Origin: JACZWL01 sp046756445
GTDB taxonomy: Bacteria > Pseudomonadota > Gammaproteobacteria > Steroidobacterales > Woeseiaceae
Assembly: GCA_046756445.1 (NCBI GenBank)
Contig: JBHHWI010000033.1
Span: 1-26,487 of the forward strand
Length of the DNA: 26,487 nt
Direction: 5' to 3'
The translations under genes were made by a program, and so were the position numbers. Numbering within the stretch: position 1 is the stretch's first letter; each line of letters begins with the position of its first letter. Below the pieces are notes generated by a model. It saw only the letters and a list, made by a program, of their open reading frames with translations, made no database searches and was not told the origin of the DNA. Positions 1 through 6,721 of the stretch are shown piece by piece.

Positions 1-50
1 ACTTTCCTAACTTACGGCCGTGCCTGCCGTAAGTTAGGAAAGTTAGGAAA
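1..50. repeat. Perfect 18-bp inverted repeat with 7-nt loop plus 9-bp tandem repeat
   Basis: Bases 1-18 and 26-43 are exact reverse complements around the loop CGTGCCT (19-25). The right arm runs into a second copy of the 9-mer GTTAGGAAA (33-41 and 42-50). It lies 16 bases beyond the luxR-type stop codon at 66-68, so it could end that transcript. There is no T-run on the minus strand within view, so a REP/MITE-like element or transposon end is as likely. The window starts exactly at the left arm, so the outer boundary cannot be seen. Confidence 0.8.
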
Positions 51-65
51 GTTCGCTCCGGCACC

Positions 66-860
66 TCAAGACCTGCCCAGATCGTCGATGAAGATCGAGA
101 ACAACTCGTACTGTGAGGTGATGCCGAGCTTCGAGAACAGGTTTCGCTTGTGCACCATCACGGTGCCCGGCGCGATATCGAGGATTCGCGCGATCGACTT
201 GGTGGAATGGCCGCGCAGCAACAACTGACTGATCTCGCGCTCGCGTCCCGTCAATACGCCCCATCCGAAATTCTCGAAACACCGGGTGAGTCGCCGGTGC
301 ATGGCGTCGTTCCGGTCCGACGCCCTTCTGGTCCACACCCATCCCGACCAGATTTTTCGCATCGCAGCCTGCACGACGGGTTCGATTCGTTCGAGACGCA
401 TCAATTCGGACTTACTGAACATGCGCTTGCGCCGGCCGATAACGAGCACGACAGTCGTACCCTCCGAGACCTCGCCAAGGAAATCCATTTCGTCCAGCAG
501 GTGCGTTTGATCGCAGTATTGCCGGTAGTACTCGCTCGACCTGAACCGGTCAGGCAGCTGGTCACGGAACCTGCAGAGCGTCGGTTTATCCTTGCGTAAC
601 GCGAGCTGGTAAAGGGGATCCAGGAGATACGGACCCGCCAGGTAACGGTCGAGATAATGCCTTTCACCTTCGGGTTCGAGCGTGTGATGCAATACCTCCG
701 GACCCGAATCTTTGTGAAATGCCATCAGGCAGGTACCTTCGTGATCGACAATCGTGCCGATCGCGCTGATCAGGGCGCCGGCGACGGATTGGTCGTCCGC
801 AGACGAGATAATCCCGGCAACCGCGTTATGCCAGTCCGGCGAATCGAGTCGATACTGCAT
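66..860 (-). CDS. LuxR-family DNA-binding transcriptional regulator
   Basis: This 264-residue cytosolic regulator has a C-terminal LuxR/GerE helix-turn-helix at about residues 203-258. It contains the hallmarks LTGREREI, the recognition-helix segment TKSIARILDI and the TVMVHKRNLFSKLG turn/dimer stretch. Residues 1-200 form an uncharacterised sensory region that I do not match to the acyl-homoserine-lactone domain, and no phosphoreceiver Asp cluster is visible. It probably senses a ligand or partner rather than being a response regulator. The ATG is preceded by GGGAC about 4 nt upstream, a weak ribosome site. It is the last of three minus-strand genes (desaturase, VOC, this gene), 19 nt after the VOC stop, and may be co-transcribed with them. 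Target genes are unknown. Confidence 0.9.
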   Translation of the reverse strand: MQYRLDSPDWHNAVAGIISSADDQSVAGALISAIGTIVDHEGTCLMAFHKDSGPEVLHHTLEPEGERHYLDRYLAGPYLLDPLYQLALRKDKPTLCRFRDQLPDRFRSSEYYRQYCDQTHLLDEMDFLGEVSEGTTVVLVIGRRKRMFSKSELMRLERIEPVVQAAMRKIWSGWVWTRRASDRNDAMHRRLTRCFENFGWGVLTGREREISQLLLRGHSTKSIARILDIAPGTVMVHKRNLFSKLGITSQYELFSIFIDDLGRS

Positions 861-881
861 CTTGTCCCGTAGTCACAATCA

Positions 882-1262
882 TCAGCCGGGCTGGTAAAGC
901 GCCGCGATCGAGCCGTTCGGGTCCTCTATGACGCAATACTTTCCTGCGCCCATCGATTTTGGCCCGACGATTACCCTGCCCCCCATTTCCCGGCAGACCC
1001 CGGCGCTGCCCTCAACGTCTGCGACCGTGATATAGATCAGCCACTGCGACGGAAGTTCGGCATTCCCACCCCTCGCGTGGCAAATTCCGGCCGCGGGCTC
1101 ACCTGACTCCGGCATCGTCATGTTGAAATCGTTGTATTCCCCCATGCTGACGTCTTCCGCCTTCCAACCGGTCACTTTCGAGTAGAAGTCGCGGATCCCC
1201 GTTGCATTTGCGACGGTCAGATCGATCCATCCGATTTTTCCGAGATTCTTGTCATTGGCCAT
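882..1262 (-). CDS. VOC (glyoxalase/bleomycin-resistance fold) family protein
   Basis: This protein of about 126 residues has the paired beta-alpha-beta-beta-beta pattern of the vicinal oxygen chelate superfamily. One half starts IGWIDLTVANATGIRDFYSK and the second half contains YITVADVEGS and ends in VIEDPNGSIAALYQ, the typical PxG-type strand. Family members are metal-dependent lyases, dioxygenases or binding proteins, and the substrate cannot be told from sequence. I chose the ATG at 1262 because AGGGGA lies about 7 nt upstream. A TTG nine codons earlier (1289) is open but poorly supported. The gene lies 69 nt downstream of the desaturase and 21 nt before the LuxR regulator on the same strand, so it may belong to their operon. 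Confidence 0.85.
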   Translation of the reverse strand: MANDKNLGKIGWIDLTVANATGIRDFYSKVTGWKAEDVSMGEYNDFNMTMPESGEPAAGICHARGGNAELPSQWLIYITVADVEGSAGVCREMGGRVIVGPKSMGAGKYCVIEDPNGSIAALYQPG

Positions 1263-1331
1263 TCTCAGGTCCCCTGTTCCGTCGCCCAATGTGATTGAAA
1301 TACGTGGCGGTTTTGCATGAGTACTCCCGAC

Positions 1332-2357
1332 TCAGAAAGAAGTCAGGAACGAAGCGGCATTGCCGCCATAGACCTCGCCCTCACGCGCGGCGATCAGAAA
1401 GTCGCGCCCGAACGGCTCGTCCCCAACGTGATTACCGACAATACGGCTGACGCGCTGTCTGTGAAAGATCCTGAGCTGCGGCTTAAGCGGAATCACATTG
1501 GCGGGATCATCACCAAACAACTCCACGTGCTTCGCCGGCAGACGATACCAGGGCACAGTCATGTCCGCGTGATGTGCGTTGTGAAAACCGAAATTCAGTG
1601 TGAACCAGTTAATCATGCTGTCGCGGAAAGTGTGCGGGTTGCTGAACGTGTGCTCCTGTTCCCACTCGTAGTTGCCCTTCCTCGGTGGTTTGCCGAAGTC
1701 GAACAACGTCAACGAGTAAGGATAGTCGTGCTGCAGGCTGTCCATGAAACGCAGGACCGTCATCATCAACATGTACGCGATTGCATAGAGAAGCGCGACT
1801 TTCGGGAACAGGACGACCAACGCGACAAATATGCCGCCACGAATCAGAATCACGGCCGCGTTGCGGGCCCTCTGATTGCGCCGCTGAGGGATGATGAACG
1901 ACGTAAACACCATGATGGTGTGCATGATCAGGTCGTGCGCCGGGATGTAGAACCACTCGAGAAACCTGGTGGTCTTCAAAACGAATGGATGCTGTTCGAA
2001 AAATCGCTCGTAGTCGAACCACACGACATCATCGACGTCGACGTGATGCCTGAAATGCTTGTATCGCATGTCCTCGTAGGTGCCATACGCAGCGCCGCAC
2101 AGCCAGCTGAAAAACCGCCCCAGCCTGGCGTTGTGCCTGACACTCCTGAAGACCAGATTGTGGCCGCACTCGTGAATCATGTATGCGGCTATCGTCATAG
2201 CATGTGCCAGCAACAACGTCCCGGCAACATTGACGCCCCAGTGGCTGTGGAAAAGGCCGACAATCCCGGCGACATAACCCGACACCGAATAGGCGAACGT
2301 GCCGCCGTTGTAACGAAGGCCTTCTGGCTCATACAGTAGTCGGGCAACGCGGCTCAT
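1332..2357 (-). CDS. Membrane fatty acid desaturase family protein
   Basis: This 341-residue integral membrane di-iron enzyme would introduce a double bond or hydroxyl into a fatty acyl or related lipid substrate. The three histidine boxes are present: HECGH (62-66), HFRHH (101-105) and HNAHH (259-263), with an extra His in QEHTFSN (about 236). Hydrophobic spans lie at about 25-60, 143-156 and 168-205, as expected for the fold. GGAG lies about 10 nt before the ATG. It is the first gene of a minus-strand run and is divergent from the SDR at 2497. The regiospecificity is unknown, and sphingolipid or alkane-hydroxylase-like relatives share the same boxes. Confidence 0.9.
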   Translation of the reverse strand: MSRVARLLYEPEGLRYNGGTFAYSVSGYVAGIVGLFHSHWGVNVAGTLLLAHAMTIAAYMIHECGHNLVFRSVRHNARLGRFFSWLCGAAYGTYEDMRYKHFRHHVDVDDVVWFDYERFFEQHPFVLKTTRFLEWFYIPAHDLIMHTIMVFTSFIIPQRRNQRARNAAVILIRGGIFVALVVLFPKVALLYAIAYMLMMTVLRFMDSLQHDYPYSLTLFDFGKPPRKGNYEWEQEHTFSNPHTFRDSMINWFTLNFGFHNAHHADMTVPWYRLPAKHVELFGDDPANVIPLKPQLRIFHRQRVSRIVGNHVGDEPFGRDFLIAAREGEVYGGNAASFLTSF

Positions 2358-2496
2358 ACCTGCACTCCGGCATGCGCCATTCTACCCAATCTCGGGCTCA
2401 CTCATGTACACATGTCGGGCGCGGCTTGCTAGCATATGCGTACCCCGGGGACGGCCGGGACAATAACGATAATCACTTCAAAATCAATCATATAGA
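2358..2496. promoter_or_regulatory. Divergent intergenic region, desaturase / SDR
   Basis: These 139 bp separate the divergent starts and must hold promoters for both directions. The part next to the SDR is AT-rich. It contains GATAAT at 2468-2473 and TATAGA at 2490-2495, directly against the ATG. No convincing -35 partner and no Shine-Dalgarno site precede the SDR start, so a leaderless or weakly initiated transcript is possible. No clear operator was recognised. Confidence 0.4.
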
Positions 2497-3255
2497 ATGA
2501 AATTTATCAACAAGGTGGTCATTGTGACCGGGGCGGCACGCGGCCTGGGACAGGAGTACGCGCGTCACTTCGCGCGCGCAGGCGCCAAGGTAGCGGTCAA
2601 CGACCTGAGGGACTGCACCGAGACGCTGAAGGCCATCGAAGGCGAAGGCGGAGAGGGCCTCGCCACAACAACCGACGTTACCAGCGCCAGGGATGCGAAG
2701 GCGATGGCCGAGGCTGTCATCGAAAAGTTCGGCAGAATCGATGTGCTGGTCAACAATGCCGCTCTTTACGGAAGTCTGACCTTTGCCCCTTTTGATGAAC
2801 TAGACGAAAAAGAATGGGACGCGACAATGGACGTCAACGTGAAGGGTATCTGGCAGTGCTGCAAGGCTGTGGTTCCCGCCATGCGCGGACAGCGCAGCGG
2901 TTCCATCGTCAATATCAGCTCGCTCGCGGCAACGTACGGAATGCCTAACGGGCTGCACTACACCGCATCGAAAGCGGCGGTCATCGGCGTGACCCGCGGG
3001 CTCGCCCGTGAGCTCGGGCGACACAACATACGAGTAAATGCCGTGGCACCGAATGTCGTCAATACCGATGCGACGGGCGAAGTGTTTCAGGACAAAAAGG
3101 ACAAGCTGCTGGCAGCGACCATGTCACAGCAGGCGATACGCCAGCCGCTCGAGACGGAGGACATTGTCGGCACGGTACTGTTCCTCGCCAGCGATCACAG
3201 CAGGCTGACGACCGGTCAAACCATCATGGTCGATGGCGGAACAGTATTCCTATAG
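2497..3255 (+). CDS. SDR family NAD(P)-dependent oxidoreductase
   Basis: This 252-residue classical short-chain dehydrogenase/reductase has the Rossmann motif TGAARGLG (11-18), NNAA (86-89), Asn114, Ser141 and the catalytic YTASK (Tyr155, Lys159). Its C-terminus ends in the usual TTGQTIMVDGG. Asp36 at the end of the second strand suggests NAD(H) preference, by family rule. The length is typical of an FabG-like or 3-hydroxyacyl/alcohol dehydrogenase and the substrate is not predictable. The stop is 29 nt before the P-II gene, so read-through transcription is possible. It is not the source of the SDR relic near 5600, because the C-terminal sequences differ. Confidence 0.93.
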   Translation: MKFINKVVIVTGAARGLGQEYARHFARAGAKVAVNDLRDCTETLKAIEGEGGEGLATTTDVTSARDAKAMAEAVIEKFGRIDVLVNNAALYGSLTFAPFDELDEKEWDATMDVNVKGIWQCCKAVVPAMRGQRSGSIVNISSLAATYGMPNGLHYTASKAAVIGVTRGLARELGRHNIRVNAVAPNVVNTDATGEVFQDKKDKLLAATMSQQAIRQPLETEDIVGTVLFLASDHSRLTTGQTIMVDGGTVFL

Positions 3256-3284
3256 GCTGAAGACTCGCATACGAGGGAAACGGC

Positions 3285-3623
3285 ATGAAGCTTGTAACAG
3301 CAATCATAAAACCGTTCCGGCTGGACGACGTCCGGAATGCGTTGGGTGAAGTCGGCATCCAGGGCATGACAGTCAGCGAAGTCAAGGGTTTCGGCCGCCA
3401 GCGCGGGCATACGGAACTCTATCGGGGCGCCGAGTATGTCGTCGATTTCCTGCCCAAGGCAAAAATAGAGGTTGCTGTATCGGACGATCTGGTCGATCAG
3501 ATTATCGAAGCCATCAGCAATAGCGCGAAGACCGGCAAGGTCGGTGACGGCAAGATCTTCGTGACCGAGCTGGAGCAGGTCTGGCGCATCCGGACCGGCG
3601 AAACCGGCGACAGCGCCCTGTGA
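3285..3623 (+). CDS. glnK: P-II family nitrogen regulatory protein (GlnB/GlnK-like)
   Basis: This 112-residue trimeric signal protein senses ATP/ADP and 2-oxoglutarate and relays nitrogen status to transporters and enzymes. Visible family features are MKLVTAIIKPFRLDDV at the N-terminus, the T-loop RGHTELYRGAEY with the uridylylatable Tyr51, and the nucleotide-binding stretch GKVGDGKIFV (about 84-93). GAGGGAAACGGC just before the ATG gives a good ribosome site. GlnK rather than GlnB is suggested only by the amtB-like leader directly downstream (3640-3723), since glnK-amtB is the usual pair. No NtrC or sigma-54 promoter was recognised in the 29-nt gap upstream. Confidence 0.93.
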   Translation: MKLVTAIIKPFRLDDVRNALGEVGIQGMTVSEVKGFGRQRGHTELYRGAEYVVDFLPKAKIEVAVSDDLVDQIIEAISNSAKTGKVGDGKIFVTELEQVWRIRTGETGDSAL

Positions 3624-3639
3624 ATCCGAGGATAACTCA

Positions 3640-3723
3640 ATGAAACTCGGAAGAATGCCCGCCACTTTGGCGATTGTTTTTCTCGCCGCGGCGCCGGCGA
3701 CGGGTATTTGCCCGGTGGGCTAG
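3640..3723 (+). pseudogene. 27-codon signal-peptide-like leader, probable 5' relic of amtB
   Basis: An ATG with GAGGAT 9 nt upstream opens a 27-residue frame, MKLGRMPATLAIVFLAAAPA followed by TGICPVG and TAG. It has a basic start and a hydrophobic core, like a signal peptide, and then stops. It sits 16 nt after the P-II stop, where most proteobacteria carry amtB, whose product starts with such a cleavable leader. I infer that the rest of amtB was lost by deletion or replacement. The stop shares the tetranucleotide CTAG (3720-3723) with the stop of the opposing MAPEG gene, so the junction lies at the MAPEG 3' end. A genuine small membrane peptide remains possible. Confidence 0.5.
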
Positions 3724-4157
3724 CCGGCAGGCTGCGCAAAGCCCTGAATCGCCGCACGGACAACCATTAACCACAGCCCTGCCGATGAAATCACATATGC
3801 GATGAATCGCCGCGGCACATTGTTGCACGTGCAGTGAACAAAGCTGTGCACGATCCGGAAAAAGAAGAACCACCAGGCCGCTACGAGATACAGCGTATCC
3901 ACGGACGAGCTCAGATAAAGATAGATGCAAACCGCATAAAACAGCACGGGCAGCTCGAACAGGTTCTTGAGATTGTCCGACGCGTAACTGATCCTGTCGG
4001 GAACCATACCGGCAGCCTTGGCCCGCGTGTCGATCGCCCGATGATCGATGTCGCTCGTAAAAAGGAAGGTCAGCCGTCTGGCGTACATGTAAAGCCAGAC
4101 GACCAGTGTCAATAACATCGTCCCGAAAAAGGGCGCGAAGATCGCAGGATCCTGCAT
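3720..4157 (-). CDS. MAPEG family integral membrane protein
   Basis: This 145-residue protein has four predicted membrane spans (about 8-27, 65-84, 88-107 and 118-135) and the family-type segment NLKNLFELPVLFYA. MAPEG proteins (membrane-associated proteins in eicosanoid and glutathione metabolism) include microsomal glutathione S-transferases. Many bacterial members have no proven substrate, so thiol conjugation or peroxide reduction is inferred only. The start lies 1 nt after the stop of the VOC gene upstream, making it the last gene of the macro/glycosylase/VOC/MAPEG operon. Its stop overlaps the stop of the amtB-like relic on the other strand. Confidence 0.85.
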   Translation of the reverse strand: MQDPAIFAPFFGTMLLTLVVWLYMYARRLTFLFTSDIDHRAIDTRAKAAGMVPDRISYASDNLKNLFELPVLFYAVCIYLYLSSSVDTLYLVAAWWFFFFRIVHSFVHCTCNNVPRRFIAYVISSAGLWLMVVRAAIQGFAQPAG

Positions 4158-4158
4158 A

Positions 4159-4530
4159 TCAGATCATGCAGAACGCGTTCAGCTTGTTGCCATCGAGATC
4201 TCGAAAGTAGCCGGCGTAAAACCCGCCGCCACCGCGGGGCCCCGGTGCGCCTTCGTCGGTCCCGCCCAGTTGCAGCGCTTTGGCATGGAATGCATCGACC
4301 TTGTCCGTCGAATCCATTGCTATCCCGACCATGACGCCGTTGCCGACCGTCGCGGCATTCCCGTCCGCCGGTTTGATGATGGACAATGCAGGCGCCTTCG
4401 GGCTGACCCCCCAGGCGATGAAGTCATCGCCTTCCATCAGGCGGCCGGCGCCGATCTCACCCAACAGCGCGTCGTAAAATGCAGCCGCTTCATCGTGTTT
4501 GTTTGTCCCGAGCGTTACGTAGCCGATCAT
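4159..4530 (-). CDS. VOC family protein
   Basis: This 123-residue glyoxalase-fold protein begins MIGYVTLGTNKHDEAAAFYD and ends RDLDGNKLNAFCMI, matching the first strand/helix and last strand of the vicinal oxygen chelate fold. The start at 4530 is strongly supported by AAAGGAGG 6 nt upstream. An open frame extends 62 codons further upstream but lies inside the glycosylase gene and is its shadow. The ATG overlaps the TGA of the upstream glycosylase gene as ATGA, which suggests translational coupling. The VOC type resembles PhnB/lactoylglutathione-lyase-like proteins of unknown substrate. Confidence 0.9.
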   Translation of the reverse strand: MIGYVTLGTNKHDEAAAFYDALLGEIGAGRLMEGDDFIAWGVSPKAPALSIIKPADGNAATVGNGVMVGIAMDSTDKVDAFHAKALQLGGTDEGAPGPRGGGGFYAGYFRDLDGNKLNAFCMI

Positions 4531-5051
4531 GTTGTCCTCCTTTGTGCGCCAGCCACGACTATAGACCATTTCCTGAGCTTGTCGTCGAATGCCATCGACG
4601 CGTAGGCCGGACTGGTCGATGGCAGGGTCTCGTAACGAAGACCGGCGGGCAGATCGGGCCGCCCGGACAACACCAGATCGTCGAACATCCTGGCCGCCTT
4701 TTGACCATTGAAGCAAATCAGCCGAATCCCGCGGTACGCATGCAGAAAGGACACGAAATCATTCGCTTTCGCCGTGCGCACCTCAATGTCCGAGTCCATG
4801 CTGCCCGACCGGACTGATTGTGCCAGCACGTCCCATACCGCTATCCGGTTCGCTTTCAGTGTGTCCGCCCGACTCGCGTACGGGGTATCGCGACCCGCGG
4901 CAAATAGCTCTCCCATTATCTGCCAGAAGGCGTTTCGCGGATGCGCGTAATACTCGCGGGCCTCGATCGACTTCCGACTCGGCAGGCTGCCGAGTATCAG
5001 AACCCTCGCATCCGGAGCGGCAATCGGTGGAAACCCCCTGGACGTGGGCAT
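4527..5051 (-). CDS. DNA-deoxyinosine glycosylase (UDG family 6 / HDG-like)
   Basis: This 174-residue uracil-DNA-glycosylase-fold protein contains ILGSLPS (19-25), the YYAHPRNAFW motif (34-43), FNGQKA (114-119) and LPSTSPA (143-149). These are the hallmarks of the hypoxanthine-DNA glycosylase family. Known members excise hypoxanthine from deaminated adenine, and the Asn in the HPRN motif is the likely catalytic residue by family knowledge. It would act in base excision repair in the cytoplasm. I place the start at the ATG at 5051, just before the conserved domain. An in-frame ATG at 5108 would overlap the macro gene. It is the second gene of a compact four-gene operon. Confidence 0.88.
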   Translation of the reverse strand: MPTSRGFPPIAAPDARVLILGSLPSRKSIEAREYYAHPRNAFWQIMGELFAAGRDTPYASRADTLKANRIAVWDVLAQSVRSGSMDSDIEVRTAKANDFVSFLHAYRGIRLICFNGQKAARMFDDLVLSGRPDLPAGLRYETLPSTSPAYASMAFDDKLRKWSIVVAGAQRRTT

Positions 5052-5059
5052 GCTCTCGA

Positions 5060-5566
5060 TTACTTCAACAATCGCTGATAAAGCGCCAGGTCGCTGTCGG
5101 AGAAACAACAGAAAACGACTCTCTGGATCGTTGTGTCAATCGACCCGGCTTCGCGCGCTGCTCGAATGGCTATCGGCGCGGCCTGTTCCGGCGGAAAACC
5201 GTACACGCCGGTGCTGATTCCGGGAAACGCGATCGAAGCGACATGGAGCTCCCCGGCGATCTCGAGGCAACGGCGATAGCAGGATGCGAGCGTGTCGGGC
5301 TCACCGCTGCGACCATCGATCCATACCGGCCCAACGGTGTGAATGACGTGTCTGGCCGGCAGCCCGTAACCGGCCGTCGCCTTGGCATCACCGGTCTCGC
5401 AACCGCCCAGCGTCCTGCATTCTTCAAGCAGCTTCGGGCCTGCTGCACGGTGAATGGCGCCGTCGACACCGCCGCCACCCAATAACGAGGAATTCGCTGC
5501 ATTGACGATTGCATCAACCGTCAAGGTGGTGATATCGGCGCGGATCGCTTCAATCGAAACAGACAT
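5060..5566 (-). CDS. Macro domain protein (O-acetyl-ADP-ribose deacetylase, MacroD/YmdB type)
   Basis: This 168-residue stand-alone macro domain carries the ADP-ribose-binding motifs VNAANSSLLGGGGVDGAIH (21-39, with Asp35) and PGISTGVYGFP (115-125). The family removes ADP-ribose from acidic residues or deacetylates O-acetyl-ADP-ribose, so it handles ADP-ribosylation products in the cytosol. It is the first intact gene of the four-gene cluster, with 8 nt to the glycosylase. Its start lies inside the open frame of the SDR relic, whose conserved part ends at 5572. Pairing with a DNA glycosylase fits a nucleic-acid or nucleotide damage theme, by inference. Confidence 0.93.
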   Translation of the reverse strand: MSVSIEAIRADITTLTVDAIVNAANSSLLGGGGVDGAIHRAAGPKLLEECRTLGGCETGDAKATAGYGLPARHVIHTVGPVWIDGRSGEPDTLASCYRRCLEIAGELHVASIAFPGISTGVYGFPPEQAAPIAIRAAREAGSIDTTIQRVVFCCFSDSDLALYQRLLK

Positions 5567-5700
5567 AACATGCCACCGGCAACGTCAATGAACGTTCCGG
5601 TCGAATATGAGGCTTGATCGGACAACGACCACCATATCGTATCCGCGACCTCCTCGGGTGTGCCGCCGCGCCGGATTTCTGTCATTGTCACCAACGGCGT
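5521..5700 (-). pseudogene. C-terminal relic of an SDR oxidoreductase
   Basis: Read on the minus strand, an open frame runs from just after the peroxidase-gene stop (5701-5703) to TGA at 5521-5523. It contains RRGGTPEEVADTIWWSLSDQ followed by ASYSTGTFIDVAGG. This is the C-terminal signature of classical SDRs (GxPEEVA, then SDxASYxTG, then xDVxGG). The Rossmann, Asn, Ser and Tyr-Lys parts are absent, so it cannot be a working enzyme. It is distinct from the intact SDR at 2497. The remaining codons carry no internal stop, suggesting recent loss. The only ATG, at 5685, has no good ribosome site. The macro domain gene begins inside its tail. Confidence 0.72.
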
Positions 5701-6282
5701 TTACTCTTTGGGTACCCGGCCCAGCAGATAAAACTCGTCATTGGGCCGCATCGTCGTCAGGTTGGCCATGCGGTTGGACAATGAGAACAAAGCCGCGATC
5801 GCGCCGATGTCCCAGATTTCGTCCTCGGAGAATCCGTGCTCGCGAAGTCTGTCGAAGTCGGCGTCATCGACTTCATGCGCTTTGAGCGACACCTTGGCCG
5901 CAAAGTCCAGCATCGCCTTCTGACGATCCGTGATGTCGGCCTTTCGGTAGTTTGTCGCTACCTGATCTGCGAGATGCGGGTTTTTTTCACGAATCCGCAA
6001 TATGGCGCCGTGCGCGACGACGCAATAGATGCACTGATTGAGCCCGGACGTGGCGACGACGATCATTTCGCGCTCGCCCTTGGTGAGCCCCTCCTCTTTT
6101 TCCATCAATGTATCGTGGTAAGCGAAGAAGGCCCTGAACTCGTCCGGACGGTGCGCCAGCGCGAGGAATACGTTCGGCACGAACCCGGACTTCTCCTGCA
6201 CTGCCAGAATCCGCTCGCGAATATCGTCAGGCAGGTCCTCGAGCTCGGGAACCGGGAAGCGGCTGATTCGTTTGTCGGTCAT
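5701..6282 (-). CDS. Peroxidase-related enzyme (carboxymuconolactone decarboxylase/AhpD-like fold)
   Basis: This 193-residue all-helical protein has the redox motif CIYCVVAH (Cys84, Cys87, His91) in the setting GEREMIVVATSGLNQCIYC. That is the signature of the AhpD-like/uncharacterised peroxidase-related family. Such enzymes use the CxxC pair to reduce peroxides or act as disulfide reductases, and the partner and substrate here are unknown. The protein is longer than minimal AhpD-like domains and fits the peroxidase-related subgroup. There is no clear ribosome site close to the ATG. Its stop codon directly abuts the SDR relic. It could head the operon running into the macro cluster, but the relic interrupts that layout. 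Confidence 0.88.
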   Translation of the reverse strand: MTDKRISRFPVPELEDLPDDIRERILAVQEKSGFVPNVFLALAHRPDEFRAFFAYHDTLMEKEEGLTKGEREMIVVATSGLNQCIYCVVAHGAILRIREKNPHLADQVATNYRKADITDRQKAMLDFAAKVSLKAHEVDDADFDRLREHGFSEDEIWDIGAIAALFSLSNRMANLTTMRPNDEFYLLGRVPKE

Positions 6283-6505
6283 GCGTCAATCGCTTTTGAA
6301 CTCCACTTTCCTGTGGCACTGCGGATTCCTCGCCGCGTACGCCTATGGCGCGCAAGAGAACCTCGCCGTTACGGTAACCCAAATCGGGAAAGCCGGCCAG
6401 AGTCGGCCGGCCGGAAAAGTGGATGAACGCGCCGCATTCCCGGCTTGCCGCCCGGTTTCGAATAGCCGATTGTCGGACTGATTATGCCGTCACAGGAGCA
6501 ATGGA
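6283..6505. other. Gene-free gap with small palindromes
   Basis: This 223-bp interval lies between the divergent peroxidase-related gene and the small exported protein. No gene is recognisable on either strand. It contains a short palindrome GTTACGGTAAC (6368-6378) and a 7-bp stem GCCGGCC/GGCCGGC (6392-6398 and 6405-6411). Promoters for both flanking genes should lie here, but I see no confident -35/-10 pair. Confidence 0.35.
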
Positions 6506-6721
6506 ATGAATCTCATCCGGCTGAGCTTTTTGCTGATTCTGCTGTCGGCGTCCGTCGGCCGCGCCCACGACGACTGCGCGCAGGTCAGGTGTGAGCAGAC
6601 GCGGCAGAAAATCGCGAAGATCGAGTCGCAAATGCGTCAGGGCTACACGCGGGCACAGGGGGAGAAGATGGCCGCGGAGCTCAGGCGCCTGCGCGCCATC
6701 CGATCGATGGTCTGCCGCTAG
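6506..6721 (+). CDS. Small exported Cys-containing protein of unknown function
   Basis: This 71-residue protein starts with a clear Sec signal, MNLIRLSFLLILLSASVGRA, with cleavage probably before HDDC. The mature part of about 51 residues has three cysteines (Cys24, Cys29, Cys70). A charged helical stretch between them, rich in Lys, Arg, Gln and Glu, could form a disulfide-stapled helical hairpin in the periplasm. AGGAG 9 nt upstream of the ATG supports the start. I do not recognise the family. It loosely recalls small periplasmic DUF1090-like proteins in composition only. Its TAG shares CTAG (6718-6721) with the stop of the opposing hmgA relic. Confidence 0.7.
   Translation: MNLIRLSFLLILLSASVGRAHDDCAQVRCEQTRQKIAKIESQMRQGYTRAQGEKMAAELRRLRAIRSMVCR

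Noticed and set aside
1317..2339. 340-codon plus-strand frame opposite the desaturase
   Set aside because: It is antisense to a gene with all three His boxes. The translation has no domain-like pattern.
4531..4716. 62-codon N-terminal extension of the second VOC protein
   Set aside because: It lies inside the glycosylase gene in another frame. The ATG at 4530 has an excellent AAAGGAGG site.
6392..6411. GCCGGCC/GGCCGGC hairpin as a terminator
   Set aside because: It is short, GC-only, has no T-run and sits upstream rather than downstream of the flanking genes.
6272..6481. 69-codon plus-strand frame in the gap before the small exported protein
   Set aside because: It begins inside the peroxidase gene antisense, has no ribosome site or signal peptide and shows no family likeness.
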